Positions 52,964-61,785 of a stretch of DNA of 64,000 nucleotides are shown here, piece after piece. Every line of letters starts with the position of its first letter. The first letter of the stretch is position 1. Origin of the DNA: Flavobacteriales bacterium (GTDB lineage Bacteria; Bacteroidota; Bacteroidia; Flavobacteriales_F; PHOS-HE28); assembly GCA_016717305.1 (NCBI GenBank), contig JADKFY010000023.1:1-64000 (forward strand), given 5' to 3'. The notes under the pieces were generated by a model. It did not search any database. It worked only from the letters and a program-made list of their open reading frames with translations, and had not been told where the DNA came from. A program made the translations under genes and the position numbers.

Positions 52964-54352
52964 TTACAGGTGTATCACCTCGCCGTAAGCTGCTGCCGCC
53001 GCCTCCATAATGGCTTCGCTCATTGTGGGGTGGGGGTGAACGGTCTTGATGATCTCGTGACCTGTTGTTTCCAATTTGCGGATGCTCACGCATTCAGCGA
53101 TCATTTCGGTCACGTTCATACCGATCATGTGTGCGCCCAGCAGCTCGCCGTATTTCGCATCGAAGATCAGTTTCACAAAACCGTCCTTGGCACCGGCAGC
53201 ACTGGCCTTTCCGCTCGCGGTGAAGGGGAATTTGCCAACCTTGATCTCCATACCTTTTTCCTTGCACTGCTTCTCAGTGTAGCCTACGCTGGCCACTTCC
53301 GGACTGCAATAGGTACATCCTGGAATGTTGTTGTAATCCAAGGTGTGCGGGTTCTGTCCGGCGATCTTCTCAACGCAAATGATGCCTTCTGCACTGGCCA
53401 CGTGCGCCAAGGCTTGTCCGGGTGTTGCATCGCCTATTGCGTAATAGCCAGGGATATTCGTGGTATAGTAACCATCCACTTTGATCTTGCCTTTGTCGGT
53501 AACAATGCCAACCTCTTCCAGACCGATGCCCTCGATGTTCGCAGCGATACCTACGGCACTTAGGACGATGTCGCACTCGATCACTTGATCGCCCTTCGGA
53601 GTTTTAACGGTCACTTTGCAACCCTTTCCAGCGGTGTCCACCTTGGTGACTTCGCTGCCAAGCATAACGTCGATACCTTGCTTTTTGAAGCTCTTTTCCA
53701 AGGCCTTGCTCACGTCTTCGTCTTCCACGGGAACCACATTAGGGAGGAATTCCACCAGGGTCACTTTCGTGCCGAGCGCGTTGTAGAAGTAAGCGAACTC
53801 ACTTCCAATGGCACCACTACCAACCACCACCATGCTCTTGGGTTGTTCCGGCAATACCATGGCATCGCGGTAACCGATGATCTTCTTGCCATCCTGCTTC
53901 AGTGCAGGCAGTTCGCGGCTGCGAGCGCCGGTCGCGATGATGATGTTCTTGCCTTCTACGGTCTGCTTCTTCCCATCGGCTCCCGTCACTTCGATCTTCT
54001 TACCGGGTTTCACCACACCGGTGCCCATGATGACATCGATCTTGTTCTTCTTCATCAGGAACTGCACGCCATTGCTCATGCCCTTTGCCACATCGCGGCT
54101 GCGGGAAATGATCGCTGGGAAGTCCGCTTTCGGTGCGCCTACGGTAATGCCGTAGTCCTTGGCGTGGTTGATGTATTCGAACACGTTGGCGCTCTTGAGC
54201 AGGGCCTTGGTCGGTATGCACCCCCAGTTGAGGCAGATGCCACCGAGGGATTCTTTTTCAACGATGGCGGTCTTCAGGCCCAGTTGGCTGGCACGAATGG
54301 CGGCCACGTAGCCACCGGGGCCACTTCCGAGAACGATCAAGTCGTAGGTCAT
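52964..54352 (-). CDS. lpdA: Dihydrolipoyl dehydrogenase
   Basis: 462 residues. FAD site (DLIVLGSGPGGYVAAIRASQ), redox disulfide GGICLNWGCIPTKALLKS, NAD site (SMVVVGSGAIGSEFAYFYNA) and C-terminal HPHPTMSEAIMEAA with the active His. It is the E3 subunit shared by 2-oxo acid dehydrogenases and glycine cleavage. No E1 or E2 gene is adjacent. It is separated from asnB by 40 bp, and the reading direction is shared, but a common transcript is not shown. Confidence 0.96.
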   Translation of the reverse strand: MTYDLIVLGSGPGGYVAAIRASQLGLKTAIVEKESLGGICLNWGCIPTKALLKSANVFEYINHAKDYGITVGAPKADFPAIISRSRDVAKGMSNGVQFLMKKNKIDVIMGTGVVKPGKKIEVTGADGKKQTVEGKNIIIATGARSRELPALKQDGKKIIGYRDAMVLPEQPKSMVVVGSGAIGSEFAYFYNALGTKVTLVEFLPNVVPVEDEDVSKALEKSFKKQGIDVMLGSEVTKVDTAGKGCKVTVKTPKGDQVIECDIVLSAVGIAANIEGIGLEEVGIVTDKGKIKVDGYYTTNIPGYYAIGDATPGQALAHVASAEGIICVEKIAGQNPHTLDYNNIPGCTYCSPEVASVGYTEKQCKEKGMEIKVGKFPFTASGKASAAGAKDGFVKLIFDAKYGELLGAHMIGMNVTEMIAECVSIRKLETTGHEIIKTVHPHPTMSEAIMEAAAAAYGEVIHL

Positions 54353-54567
54353 CAGGTTAATTCTATCAGGTTGGGCTGCAAATCTACCTTTCCCGACGGA
54401 TCAAGCGATCGGACCAACGTTCAACACCATCAGGAATGCACGCATTCAGAACGTGGACCTCCTTGTTCGGTTGCTTCATATCCTCTATGGTCCAAGGTCG
54501 GTCTCGTCCCCGAGGGGCGATGGAGTAGGTCTTCCAATATTTGTTCTTGGCACATATCTTCGCCACC

Positions 54568-55059
54568 ATGTCCGAAACACAATTCCTGCCAGACGCGAAC
54601 GGCATTACCAAGCGTCCAGATGTTCTTTCCGTTCTAGGGATCCTCACCTTCCTGAACACCGGCATTTTCATGCTGGTATACCTTCTGGGGACCTTCGGAA
54701 TGATGGCCGTTTCCAAAATGCCTGTGGATGAATTCACGAAATTGGTCCAGGAGGGACTAAGCAGTTATCCGATGCCAGCTGAACAAATGGCTACGATGGA
54801 AGAAGTGGTCATTCTGCTGCATGCAAGCGGCATGTCCCTGATGCTGATCTTCTTGGTCCGGACCATCGGGCGCTTCGTCGGTGCTATGGGTATTTGGAAA
54901 GGAAAGAAACAAGGGTTCTACATCTATGCGGTGGCACAAATACTTGGGCTCTTTGCTCCATTCCTCATTTTGCCATGGTCCATGCTCGGCGTTTTCGGGC
55001 CATTTATGACGGTCGGCATTACTGCCTTGTACGGAAGTCAACTGAAGCGATTGGTTTGA
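54568..55059 (+). CDS. Membrane protein of unknown function
   Basis: 163 residues from ATG 54568. About four TM helices: VLGILTFLNTGIFMLVYLLG, VVILLHASGMSLMLIFLVRT, then QGFYIYAVAQILGLFAPFLI and SMLGVFGPFMTVGITALYGS. There is no signal peptide and no motif I recognise. It is on the plus strand, divergent from lpdA with 215 bp between them, and followed by a DUF4256 gene after 143 bp. The gap upstream holds only a weak -7-like AATATTTG at 54536-54543. Confidence 0.75.
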   Translation: MSETQFLPDANGITKRPDVLSVLGILTFLNTGIFMLVYLLGTFGMMAVSKMPVDEFTKLVQEGLSSYPMPAEQMATMEEVVILLHASGMSLMLIFLVRTIGRFVGAMGIWKGKKQGFYIYAVAQILGLFAPFLILPWSMLGVFGPFMTVGITALYGSQLKRLV

Positions 55060-55202
55060 ACGCCGATCTACGATAAGGGCATGTTCCGACATGATCGGCG
55101 GCCCTCGTTCAAGTGTTTCCTCGCGGCGGAAGGATTTGGGGAACAGTGCAAGGACTTAAGTGAACGATGACCTGTTGGTGATCATTCGGACGGAACTGCA
55201 CG

Positions 55203-55766
55203 ATGAAGAACATGATGGAGTTGGCACCCAACGAAGCGGCAGGTCTTATCAAAACATTGAAAGCACGCTTTGAGAAGAACATGGTCCGGCACAAAGACCT
55301 TGTTTGGTCCATGGTGCAGGAGCAGTTGGAAGCACATCCCAGAAAATTGTGGTCTCTCCATGAAATGGATCTTACGGGTGGCGAGCCCGATGTGATCAGC
55401 CTGGACAAGAAAACGGGCGAGTTCATCTTCTGTGATTGTTCGCCGGAAACACCGAAAGGCCGCAGAAGTGTTTGTTACGACCGCGCAGCCTTGGATTCGA
55501 GGAAAGAACACAAGCCTGCGAATAGCGCCTTGGACCTCGCATCGGAAATGGGAATTGATGTACTTGATGAAACCGAGTACCGCGCGTTGCAACAACTTGG
55601 TCAGTTCGACATGAAGACTTCGAGTTGGATCCGTACTCCGGACGACATTCGGGAACTTGGTGGTGCGCTCTTCGCGGACCGTCGCTATGGCAAGGTCTTC
55701 GTTTATCACAACGGAGCTTCCTCTTATTACGCCGTTCGCGGGTTCCGTGGAATTCTTCGCGTATAA
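55203..55766 (+). CDS. DUF4256 family protein
   Basis: 187 residues, the normal length for the family. Conserved blocks: KARFEKNMVRHKDLVWSMVQ, LWSLHEMDLTGGEPDVISLD, FCDCSPETPKGRRSVCYDRA, NSALDLASEMGIDVLDETEY and GRYGKVFVYHNGA-like end (here RRYGKVFVYHNGASSYYAVR). Its biochemical function is not known. It has no signal or TM and is probably cytoplasmic. It ends 29 bp from the convergent RidA gene. Confidence 0.9.
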   Translation: MKNMMELAPNEAAGLIKTLKARFEKNMVRHKDLVWSMVQEQLEAHPRKLWSLHEMDLTGGEPDVISLDKKTGEFIFCDCSPETPKGRRSVCYDRAALDSRKEHKPANSALDLASEMGIDVLDETEYRALQQLGQFDMKTSSWIRTPDDIRELGGALFADRRYGKVFVYHNGASSYYAVRGFRGILRV

Positions 55767-55795
55767 GGTGGAGAAGTGGCCCTCGAAGGCAACCC

Positions 55796-56173
55796 TCACC
55801 CTTTCACCGCAATACCACTGATCTCCACGTTCACGCCTCTTGGCAACCCTTTCACGGCAACTGCTTCGCGGGCTGGCGGCACAGTAGAAAAGTAGGTGCC
55901 GTATACCTCGTTCACGCTGGTGTAGTGTGCCATATCGCTCAGGAAGATCGTCACTTTCACCAGGTTTGAATGGTCCAGTCCCGCGGCTTTCAGCAAGTTG
56001 CCGATGTTGTCCATCACCTTGCGCGTTTCGGTTGCAATGTCGCCGGTGTGCAGGTTACCATCTTCATCCAACGCGATCTGGCCGCTTAGGAAAACAAAAC
56101 CACCAGCTTGGATCGCGGGGGTGTACGGAGCGAGTGGCTTGGCGGCGTTCGGGGGGAAGATGGCGGTTTTCAT
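55796..56173 (-). CDS. RidA family protein (2-iminobutanoate/2-iminopropanoate deaminase type)
   Basis: 125 residues from ATG 56173; the longer frame upstream of it belongs to the other strand's gene. Motifs: NAAKPLAPYTPAIQAGGFVF, SGQIALDEDGNL, NIGNLLKAAGLDHSNLVKVT, and PAREAVAVKGLPRGVNVEIS with the substrate-carboxylate-binding Arg and the PxGxxVEI end. RidA enzymes hydrolyse reactive enamine/imine intermediates formed by PLP enzymes. It is divergent from surE with 48 bp between starts. Confidence 0.95.
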   Translation of the reverse strand: MKTAIFPPNAAKPLAPYTPAIQAGGFVFLSGQIALDEDGNLHTGDIATETRKVMDNIGNLLKAAGLDHSNLVKVTIFLSDMAHYTSVNEVYGTYFSTVPPAREAVAVKGLPRGVNVEISGIAVKG

Positions 56174-56221
56174 GCTGGCGAAGATCGGGATACGGATCCA
56201 CTTGGGGTACTTTTGCGGCCC

Positions 56222-57004
56222 ATGAAAGACGACCGCCCATTGATCCTGGTGACCAACGACGATGGCATCTTCGCGCCGGGCATCCGCACCTTGGTGGAGG
56301 AAATGATACCCTTCGGTCGCGTGATGGTGGTGGCACCGGACAAACCGCAGAGCGCCATGGGACACGCGATCACCATCCATAGTTTCCTGCGTTTGCAACC
56401 GTACCATTTGATGGATGGTGTGGAAGCCTGGAGCTGCAGTGGTACCCCGGTGGATTGCGTGAAGTTGGCGATCTACAAGCTGCTTGGGGGCAGCAAACCC
56501 GATCTTCTGGTGAGCGGGATCAACCACGGCGCGAACATCAGCATCAACGTGTTGTACAGCGGCACCATGAGCGCGGCGGTGGAAGGTGCAATGGAGAACA
56601 TTCCAAGCATCGGGTTCAGCCTGATGGACCATGCCATTGATGCCGACTTCAGCCAAGTACGTCCTGTTATTCGCAGTGTGGTCGCGAATGTATTGCAGCA
56701 TGGCATGGCCGAAGGAACCTGCCTGAACGTGAACATTCCACGCAACGATGGATCACCGCTGAAGGGGATGCGTGTATGCCGCCAAGCGAAAGCGAATTGG
56801 GAAGATGAATTTGAAACGCGCCTTGATCCCGGAAACAAGGAATACTACTGGCTGCGTGGCGAATTCCGTAGTGAGGACAAGGGTAAGGATACCGATGTTT
56901 GGGCCGTCGGGAACAGGTATGCGAGCATCGTTCCTACCCAATTCGACATGACCGCACACCACAGTATTGCTGCACTCAACACGTGGGACCATGCCCTCGG
57001 ATAG
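56222..57004 (+). CDS. surE: 5'/3'-nucleotidase SurE
   Basis: 260 residues from ATG 56222 (MKDDRPLILVTNDDGIFAPG with the metal-binding NDDG). Also VVAPDKPQSAMGHAITIH, SGTPVDCVKLAI and SGINHGANISINVLYSGTMS. It is a divalent-metal nucleotidase acting on nucleoside monophosphates in stationary phase. The stop overlaps a small membrane-protein gene, which is followed by lpxB, giving a surE-x-lpxB operon; surE next to lipid A genes is a Bacteroidota arrangement I have no further evidence for. Confidence 0.96.
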   Translation: MKDDRPLILVTNDDGIFAPGIRTLVEEMIPFGRVMVVAPDKPQSAMGHAITIHSFLRLQPYHLMDGVEAWSCSGTPVDCVKLAIYKLLGGSKPDLLVSGINHGANISINVLYSGTMSAAVEGAMENIPSIGFSLMDHAIDADFSQVRPVIRSVVANVLQHGMAEGTCLNVNIPRNDGSPLKGMRVCRQAKANWEDEFETRLDPGNKEYYWLRGEFRSEDKGKDTDVWAVGNRYASIVPTQFDMTAHHSIAALNTWDHALG

Positions 57005-57290
57005 TGTCCGCTTGGGTGTTATCCTGGGCCTGTTTGCGCCAGTATTGGGCTTTTTGGTCTATGGCACCATGTACGTGACAAGCATTCGTCCGCACTTGGA
57101 ACTCGGGTGGTTCATCACTGACCTATTTCTCGGAACACGTGAATATCAAGGACCGGTACTTTCGCTCTCGCTGCTGGCCAACTTGGCCTTGTTCTTTTGG
57201 TTCGATCGGCTGGATCGGCCCAAAGCGATGCGTGGCGTGATCGGGGCCACTTTTGTATACGCGGTCGCTATTGTGGTGCTGAGCTTCTGA
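56991..57290 (+). CDS. Small membrane protein between surE and lpxB
   Basis: 99 residues from ATG 56991, overlapping the end of surE by 14 bases. Three TM segments: VRLGVILGLFAPVLGFLVYG, LSLSLLANLALFFWFDRLDR and VIGATFVYAVAIVVLS. No named domain. It ends 3 bases before lpxB, so it is translationally linked to both neighbours. Confidence 0.75.
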   Translation: MPSDSVRLGVILGLFAPVLGFLVYGTMYVTSIRPHLELGWFITDLFLGTREYQGPVLSLSLLANLALFFWFDRLDRPKAMRGVIGATFVYAVAIVVLSF

Positions 57291-57293
57291 TCG

Positions 57294-58412
57294 ATGGGCA
57301 AGCGCTTGTACATGATCGTGGGAGAGGCCAGCGGCGATCTGCACGGAGGCAACCTCGTTCGCGAATTGTTCAACCTGAGTGCCGCCGATGGATCCGAGCT
57401 GAATGTGCGCGCTTGGGGCGGGGACCGCATGGCAGCGGCTGGGGCCGAAGTGGTAAAGCACTACCGCGAATTGGCGTTCATGGGCTTCACCCAAGTGATC
57501 ATGAACTTGCGTACGATCCTGCGGAATATCGAGGTCTGTAAAAAGGATATTGAAGCCTTCAAGCCCGATGCCATCATCTTGATCGACTATCCCGGTTTCA
57601 ACTTGCGCATTGCGGAATGGGCGCATGAGCATCGCATCCCTGTCCACTACTACATCAGTCCGCAAGTGTGGGCGTGGAAGAAGGGCCGCGTCCATACCAT
57701 CAAACGGGTCGTGGACCATATGTACGTGATCCTTCCATTCGAGAAGGAGTGGTACGAGACGTATGACATGGAAGTACAATTCGTTGGTCACCCGCTGTTG
57801 GATGCCATCGAGCAGGAAGGACGTTCTGCATTGGAACCCTTGCCCGGAGCGGATGAACGGCCCGTGGTAGCTCTTTTGCCGGGGAGTCGTGTGCAGGAGA
57901 TCGCGCGGATCTTGCCACGCATGGCCGAGGTGGCGCAGCGTTTCCCCCAGTATCAGTTCGTTCTGGCTGGAGCTCCTTCGATACCAGAGGAAAGTTACCT
58001 CGAGCTGATCGGTGCCGCACCCATCACTGTCGTCCCGGGTCGCACGTACGATCTGTTGCGCACGGCACGGGCAGCTTTGGTGGCCAGTGGAACGGCCACG
58101 TTGGAGACCGCCTTGTTCGGCGTGCCCGAAGCGGTGTGCTACAGCGGTGGCGCGCTCAATGTGTGGATCGCACGACGCTTGGTGGACATCAAGTTCATCA
58201 GCTTGGTCAACTTGATCATGGACCGTGAGGTGGTGCGTGAATTGATCCAGAAGGACCTCAACGTAAAGGATCTCTCCACCGAATTGGAGCGGTTGATGGC
58301 AGATGGTGCTTACCGTTCCAAGATGCTCAAGGACTTGGCCACATTGCGCGAAAAGCTAGGTGGTCCCGGCGCTTCGGCCACGGTTGCCATGTCGGTGTGG
58401 AAAAGTACGTGA
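57294..58412 (+). CDS. lpxB: Lipid-A-disaccharide synthase
   Basis: 372 residues. The GT19 signatures are clear: YMIVGEASGDLHGGNLVREL, AWGGDRMAAAGAEVVKHYRE, YYISPQVWAWKKGRVHTIKR, LPFEKEWYETYDMEVQFVGH, LLPGSRVQEIARILPRMAEV and SGTATLETALFGVPEAVCYS. It joins UDP-2,3-diacylglucosamine and lipid X to the lipid A disaccharide at the inner membrane. Direct proof that the cell is Gram-negative with LPS. Start at 57294 gives GKRLYMIVGEASGD, as in the family. Confidence 0.97.
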   Translation: MGKRLYMIVGEASGDLHGGNLVRELFNLSAADGSELNVRAWGGDRMAAAGAEVVKHYRELAFMGFTQVIMNLRTILRNIEVCKKDIEAFKPDAIILIDYPGFNLRIAEWAHEHRIPVHYYISPQVWAWKKGRVHTIKRVVDHMYVILPFEKEWYETYDMEVQFVGHPLLDAIEQEGRSALEPLPGADERPVVALLPGSRVQEIARILPRMAEVAQRFPQYQFVLAGAPSIPEESYLELIGAAPITVVPGRTYDLLRTARAALVASGTATLETALFGVPEAVCYSGGALNVWIARRLVDIKFISLVNLIMDREVVRELIQKDLNVKDLSTELERLMADGAYRSKMLKDLATLREKLGGPGASATVAMSVWKST

Positions 58413-58457
58413 ACGGGCGATCGGTGTCCCACTGCGGCAGAATACCTTCGGCGCGAA

Positions 58458-59648
58458 ATGCGGAAACTTGCGGTGATCCTGCCGTTCCTGTTATCGTTGA
58501 CCGTGCTCGCCCAAGAGCGCGACCTGCGCATCGGGATCATGCGCCAACGCACCATCAGTTCGTTGTTGGTGATGAGTTCCCGCGGTAACTGCACCGTTTA
58601 CGCCGATGGGGTGCGGCAAGGGGAGATCCCGTTGAATGACGGTCTACGGATCGAAGCCACGGGCCGTGGGCTCACCGCCAAGTCGCTGAAGTTGAACATC
58701 GCTGCCAAGAAACGGATCGAAGTGGTACCACGCATGGCCCACAGCGGGGTGCGTTTGAGCCTGTTGGGCACCAAGTACCCGGAGCGTTCCTACCCGGGTG
58801 CGGTGGAGGTGCAAGTGAGCGGAGGCAAGCTGCAACTCACCAACACAGCACCCTTGGAAGCATACACGGCGGGCGTGGTACAGGCCGAAGCCGGCAAGGA
58901 GCACCACGCCGAATACTACAAATTGCAGAGCGTGAGCTGCCGCACCTATGCCTTGTGCAACCAGCGTAAACACGCCGGTGAGGGGTTTGCACTTTGCGAT
59001 GCGGTCCATTGCCAAGTGTTCCATGGGATCTGCAAACAGGACAGCATCCTTCAGGCGGTGGAGGCCACCAAAGGCATGGTGATGGTGGATCCGGATATCA
59101 AGATGATCCATGCCTTGTTCCACAGCAACTGCGGCGGCGAGACCGTGAATGCCGAAGATCTTTGGAGCAAGCAGGAACCATACCTCCGCAGCACACCGGA
59201 CGCGTATTGCCTTGCTGCGCCGCATGCCACTTGGAAAAAGACCCTTTCCAAGGCGGAATGGTTGGGCTATTTGGAGCGCAAGTTCAAGGTGAAGGATCCC
59301 GCAAAGCAAAAGGCCTTGTTGAACTACGAGCCTATGTGCAGGGACCTGTATTTGGGGAACACCTTTCCACACATCCCGCTGAAGGCCGTGCGGGAAGACC
59401 TGAAGTTGAATTCAACCTGGTTCAAGATCAGCACCACCGGGGACAAGGTGTTGCTGGAAGGGCGTGGTTATGGACACGGGGTCGGGCTATGCCAAGAAGG
59501 CTCCATGCGAATGGCCCGGGAAGGGATGAACTACTTGGACATCCTCCATCATTATTACAAGGACGTCCATCTCATGGATGTTTCTTCCTTGGAATTCTTT
59601 CGAGAAGAAGAACCGATGCCCGCAATTGCGGGGCCGAGCCGGAAGTAA
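58458..59648 (+). CDS. SpoIID/LytB domain secreted protein
   Basis: 396 residues with a signal peptide (KLAVILPFLLSLTVLAQE). SpoIID/LytB domain: LEAYTAGVVQAEAGKEHHAE, LQSVSCRTYALCNQRKHAGE, ATKGMVMVDPDIKMIHALFH-SNCGG and the C-terminal GRGYGHGVGLCQEGSMRMAR. SpoIID in Bacillus is a lytic transglycosylase acting on stem-less peptidoglycan; Bacteroidota homologues are common and probably act on the cell wall or on amidase activation. It follows lpxB by 45 bp. The catalytic Glu (EAGKEH) is present. Confidence 0.92.
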   Translation: MRKLAVILPFLLSLTVLAQERDLRIGIMRQRTISSLLVMSSRGNCTVYADGVRQGEIPLNDGLRIEATGRGLTAKSLKLNIAAKKRIEVVPRMAHSGVRLSLLGTKYPERSYPGAVEVQVSGGKLQLTNTAPLEAYTAGVVQAEAGKEHHAEYYKLQSVSCRTYALCNQRKHAGEGFALCDAVHCQVFHGICKQDSILQAVEATKGMVMVDPDIKMIHALFHSNCGGETVNAEDLWSKQEPYLRSTPDAYCLAAPHATWKKTLSKAEWLGYLERKFKVKDPAKQKALLNYEPMCRDLYLGNTFPHIPLKAVREDLKLNSTWFKISTTGDKVLLEGRGYGHGVGLCQEGSMRMAREGMNYLDILHHYYKDVHLMDVSSLEFFREEEPMPAIAGPSRK

Positions 59649-60087
59649 GTAGATCGACTTGGATCGGTACAGGGTTCCTTTGAATGGAATACGGACACCT
59701 GTGAGAAGTACGTGTCCGTACCGGTGAAAGAGACGTTGCTCCGGATCGGCGAGGCGCCAAAGTCGAGCATAGCGGTGGCAATGGGACTTGTTCAGCGAAG
59801 CAGGGGCGTGAAAGACACATTCGCAACCCGATGGATCATTTTGGGATGCGCTCTACCGACCATGATGGATCGAACACGTGTGGGACTTGAGCATGGTCAT
59901 GGCCCAATTGCGAGGTTGGGACCTGCTATCGATCCACCACATGTCTTGTGAAGGGTCGCCTTGTTATCCCGTGCTCCCGCAGATCCGCGGTAGCGGGCGG
60001 AAGAGGTCAGGGTCTTCAGTGGGTTCATGGCCAGATGATCTTGAGGATGGCTTGAGGGAGCGATGGTTTGAGACAAGCAACCGGAGT
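59649..60087. other. 439-bp intergenic stretch, convergent end
   Basis: Lies between the SpoIID gene and the convergent T9SS gene. It holds a hairpin at 59690-59720 and a partial palindrome (ctcccgcagatccgcggtagcggg) at about 59971-59995 that resembles, with mismatches, the palindrome in the foldback element at 63 kb. No convincing gene is seen; an 127-residue reading frame here lacks any domain. Confidence 0.5.
59690..59720. terminator. Hairpin downstream of the SpoIID gene
   Basis: Nine-base perfect inverted repeat (tacggacac / gtgtccgta) with a 13-base loop, 42 bases after the SpoIID stop. No T tract follows, so it may be a weak or bidirectional terminator. Confidence 0.4.
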
Positions 60088-61707
60088 TCAGTGCTGCACT
60101 TGGATCTTGCCGCTCGCTACTTCGACACCGATGCGGGTAATGCGATACACATAGAGTCCATTGGCCAACCCGGAGGTGGTGATCGTGGCGCGCCCCTGGT
60201 CCATGTTCTGTCTGGCCACGGTGCGGCCTATTCCGTCCAGCACATCGATGTGCAGGGTTGAACCCGCACCGATGCGTGTTGCATCGAAGAAGATCTCGCT
60301 ATCGCTGGGGTTGGGGAACAAGCGCAATTGTCCGGAAGTCGGGCCTTCTCCCACCCCGATGGTGTTGTCCACCAGATCCACGCAGTAGTCCTCGGTCTCG
60401 CCGATGTTGTAATAGTCGCAGCTTGTGGTTGCTGGGTCACCCTCCACCATGACCACGCGCATACGGGTGCTGCCTGTCAACGCACTCGCGGGAATGTTGA
60501 GGATGCCGCTGATGGGGCCTTCCACAAAGACGCTGGTACTATAGGCCAATTCCCCGGGGCCGGTGAAGTTGCCGTTCTGGTTAAGGTCCACGTACACTCT
60601 CACGTACATGGGGTATTCTTCGTCAAAGAGGAAAAAGACCGTTTCAAGGGTGATGGGGTGGCCTTGACCGATCTGCAGCTCGGTACCTAACGCGGTGAAA
60701 TCGCCATATCCATCATTGGCGCCGGACGGGTTGTCCAAGGTGCCCAACGCAACACGAGCGATGTATTCATCTCCGGTGAGAATGCTGTAGCTGGGGCAAT
60801 AGTTCCGTTCGATGCACGCGCCGCAACCCAGGGTGGTGCGGATGAAGCTTGCCGAGTACCCCGTCAACAGGCCATCGCACAACCCTTCCACTTGGAACTC
60901 GTACTCGGTGCAACCGGCAAGGCCCGCCAAGGTGTAGGTGGTCCCGGTGATCGTCCCGATCACCGACCAGGTGGCCGCACCCGTTGGCCGGTACCGCAGG
61001 TTGAAGGTGTCGGTGGTGGTCGATTGCCACGTGATGATCACCGTATTGGAGTCCACGTTGTTAACGGATAAGCCGGAGGGTATGGCGCATTGGGTCTCCC
61101 CTGCGTTGATCCCTGCGTCGGGCAAACCAGAGTATGCGTAGTCCTTCAGCGTGAAGCGCGCACCATTACCGGGAATGCTCAAGCGGGCCCAACCATAGTA
61201 GGTGCTTCCAGCGCTATCGAACCGCAGGCCGAGGAACTTGGGTGAAGCCACGGATGCGCTATCCAACCATGCTCCTGTGTAGCCCCCTTGCCGACAAGCC
61301 CATTGGGGATTCACCATCCCAAATAGTCCGCAGAAGGGTGCGCCCTGGGTGATCAATACCTGGTCACTTGCATTGTTCCATGCCGAAGCAGAGGTGATCG
61401 CCTGCCCCTGTGGAAGCTGTGAAGCAAAGGTGGCCGCGGTCACCACGGAATTGGTCCCTTGCGGTGTGATCCTAACCCAACTTCGCGGTCGTGTATTGGT
61501 CGCAGCGCATGCGGCGGGGCCTCCCGGGCACGGGGCGTTCACCGTGCTTTGCACGATCAGGAAGTCGATGTTGCCATCGTTGTCCACATCGAGGGAGCAG
61601 GTATCATTGGTGCCCGTGTAGGTGGCATCCGGGATCACATCCGTGTAGATGATCTGGGCCTGCGCCTGCGTGGCGATAAGGGATAAAAGGAGTAGCGCGT
61701 GTTTCAT
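60088..61707 (-). CDS. T9SS-exported protein with FN3 and GEVED domains
   Basis: 539 residues from ATG 61707 (MKHALLLLSLIATQAQAQ, then IIYTDVIPDATY). Order: N-terminal module of about 215 residues (CSLDVDNDGNIDFLIVQSTV ... GSTYYGWARLSIPGNGARFT), a fibronectin type III domain (IPSGLSVNNVDSNTVIITWQ), a GEVED domain ending NIGETEDYCVDLVD, and a T9SS type A sorting domain (LRLFPNPSDSEIFFDATRIG ... GKIQVQH). It shares its signal peptide and N-terminal module with the gene at 61786-62679, 78 bp upstream of it, from which it differs in the C-terminal modules. Secreted or surface protein of unknown role. Confidence 0.85.
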   Translation of the reverse strand: MKHALLLLSLIATQAQAQIIYTDVIPDATYTGTNDTCSLDVDNDGNIDFLIVQSTVNAPCPGGPAACAATNTRPRSWVRITPQGTNSVVTAATFASQLPQGQAITSASAWNNASDQVLITQGAPFCGLFGMVNPQWACRQGGYTGAWLDSASVASPKFLGLRFDSAGSTYYGWARLSIPGNGARFTLKDYAYSGLPDAGINAGETQCAIPSGLSVNNVDSNTVIITWQSTTTDTFNLRYRPTGAATWSVIGTITGTTYTLAGLAGCTEYEFQVEGLCDGLLTGYSASFIRTTLGCGACIERNYCPSYSILTGDEYIARVALGTLDNPSGANDGYGDFTALGTELQIGQGHPITLETVFFLFDEEYPMYVRVYVDLNQNGNFTGPGELAYSTSVFVEGPISGILNIPASALTGSTRMRVVMVEGDPATTSCDYYNIGETEDYCVDLVDNTIGVGEGPTSGQLRLFPNPSDSEIFFDATRIGAGSTLHIDVLDGIGRTVARQNMDQGRATITTSGLANGLYVYRITRIGVEVASGKIQVQH

Positions 61708-61714
61708 AGTGTGT

Positions 61715-61731
61715 TCGCCGAAGCCCGGCGA
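61715..61731. promoter_or_regulatory. Small hairpin in the leader between tandem T9SS genes
   Basis: tcgccg / cggcga with a 5-base loop, 7 bases upstream of the start at 61707; it could affect translation or termination between the two genes. Confidence 0.25.
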
Positions 61732-61785
61732 AGGCGTAAGTGTGAGCGTGTTGGTGTTCCGAGTTGTCTGCATACCGATCATCCG

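Noticed and set aside
55796..56701. 301-residue version of the RidA protein
   Set aside because: The extra 176 residues overlap surE on the other strand and lack similarity; RidA proteins are about 125 residues.
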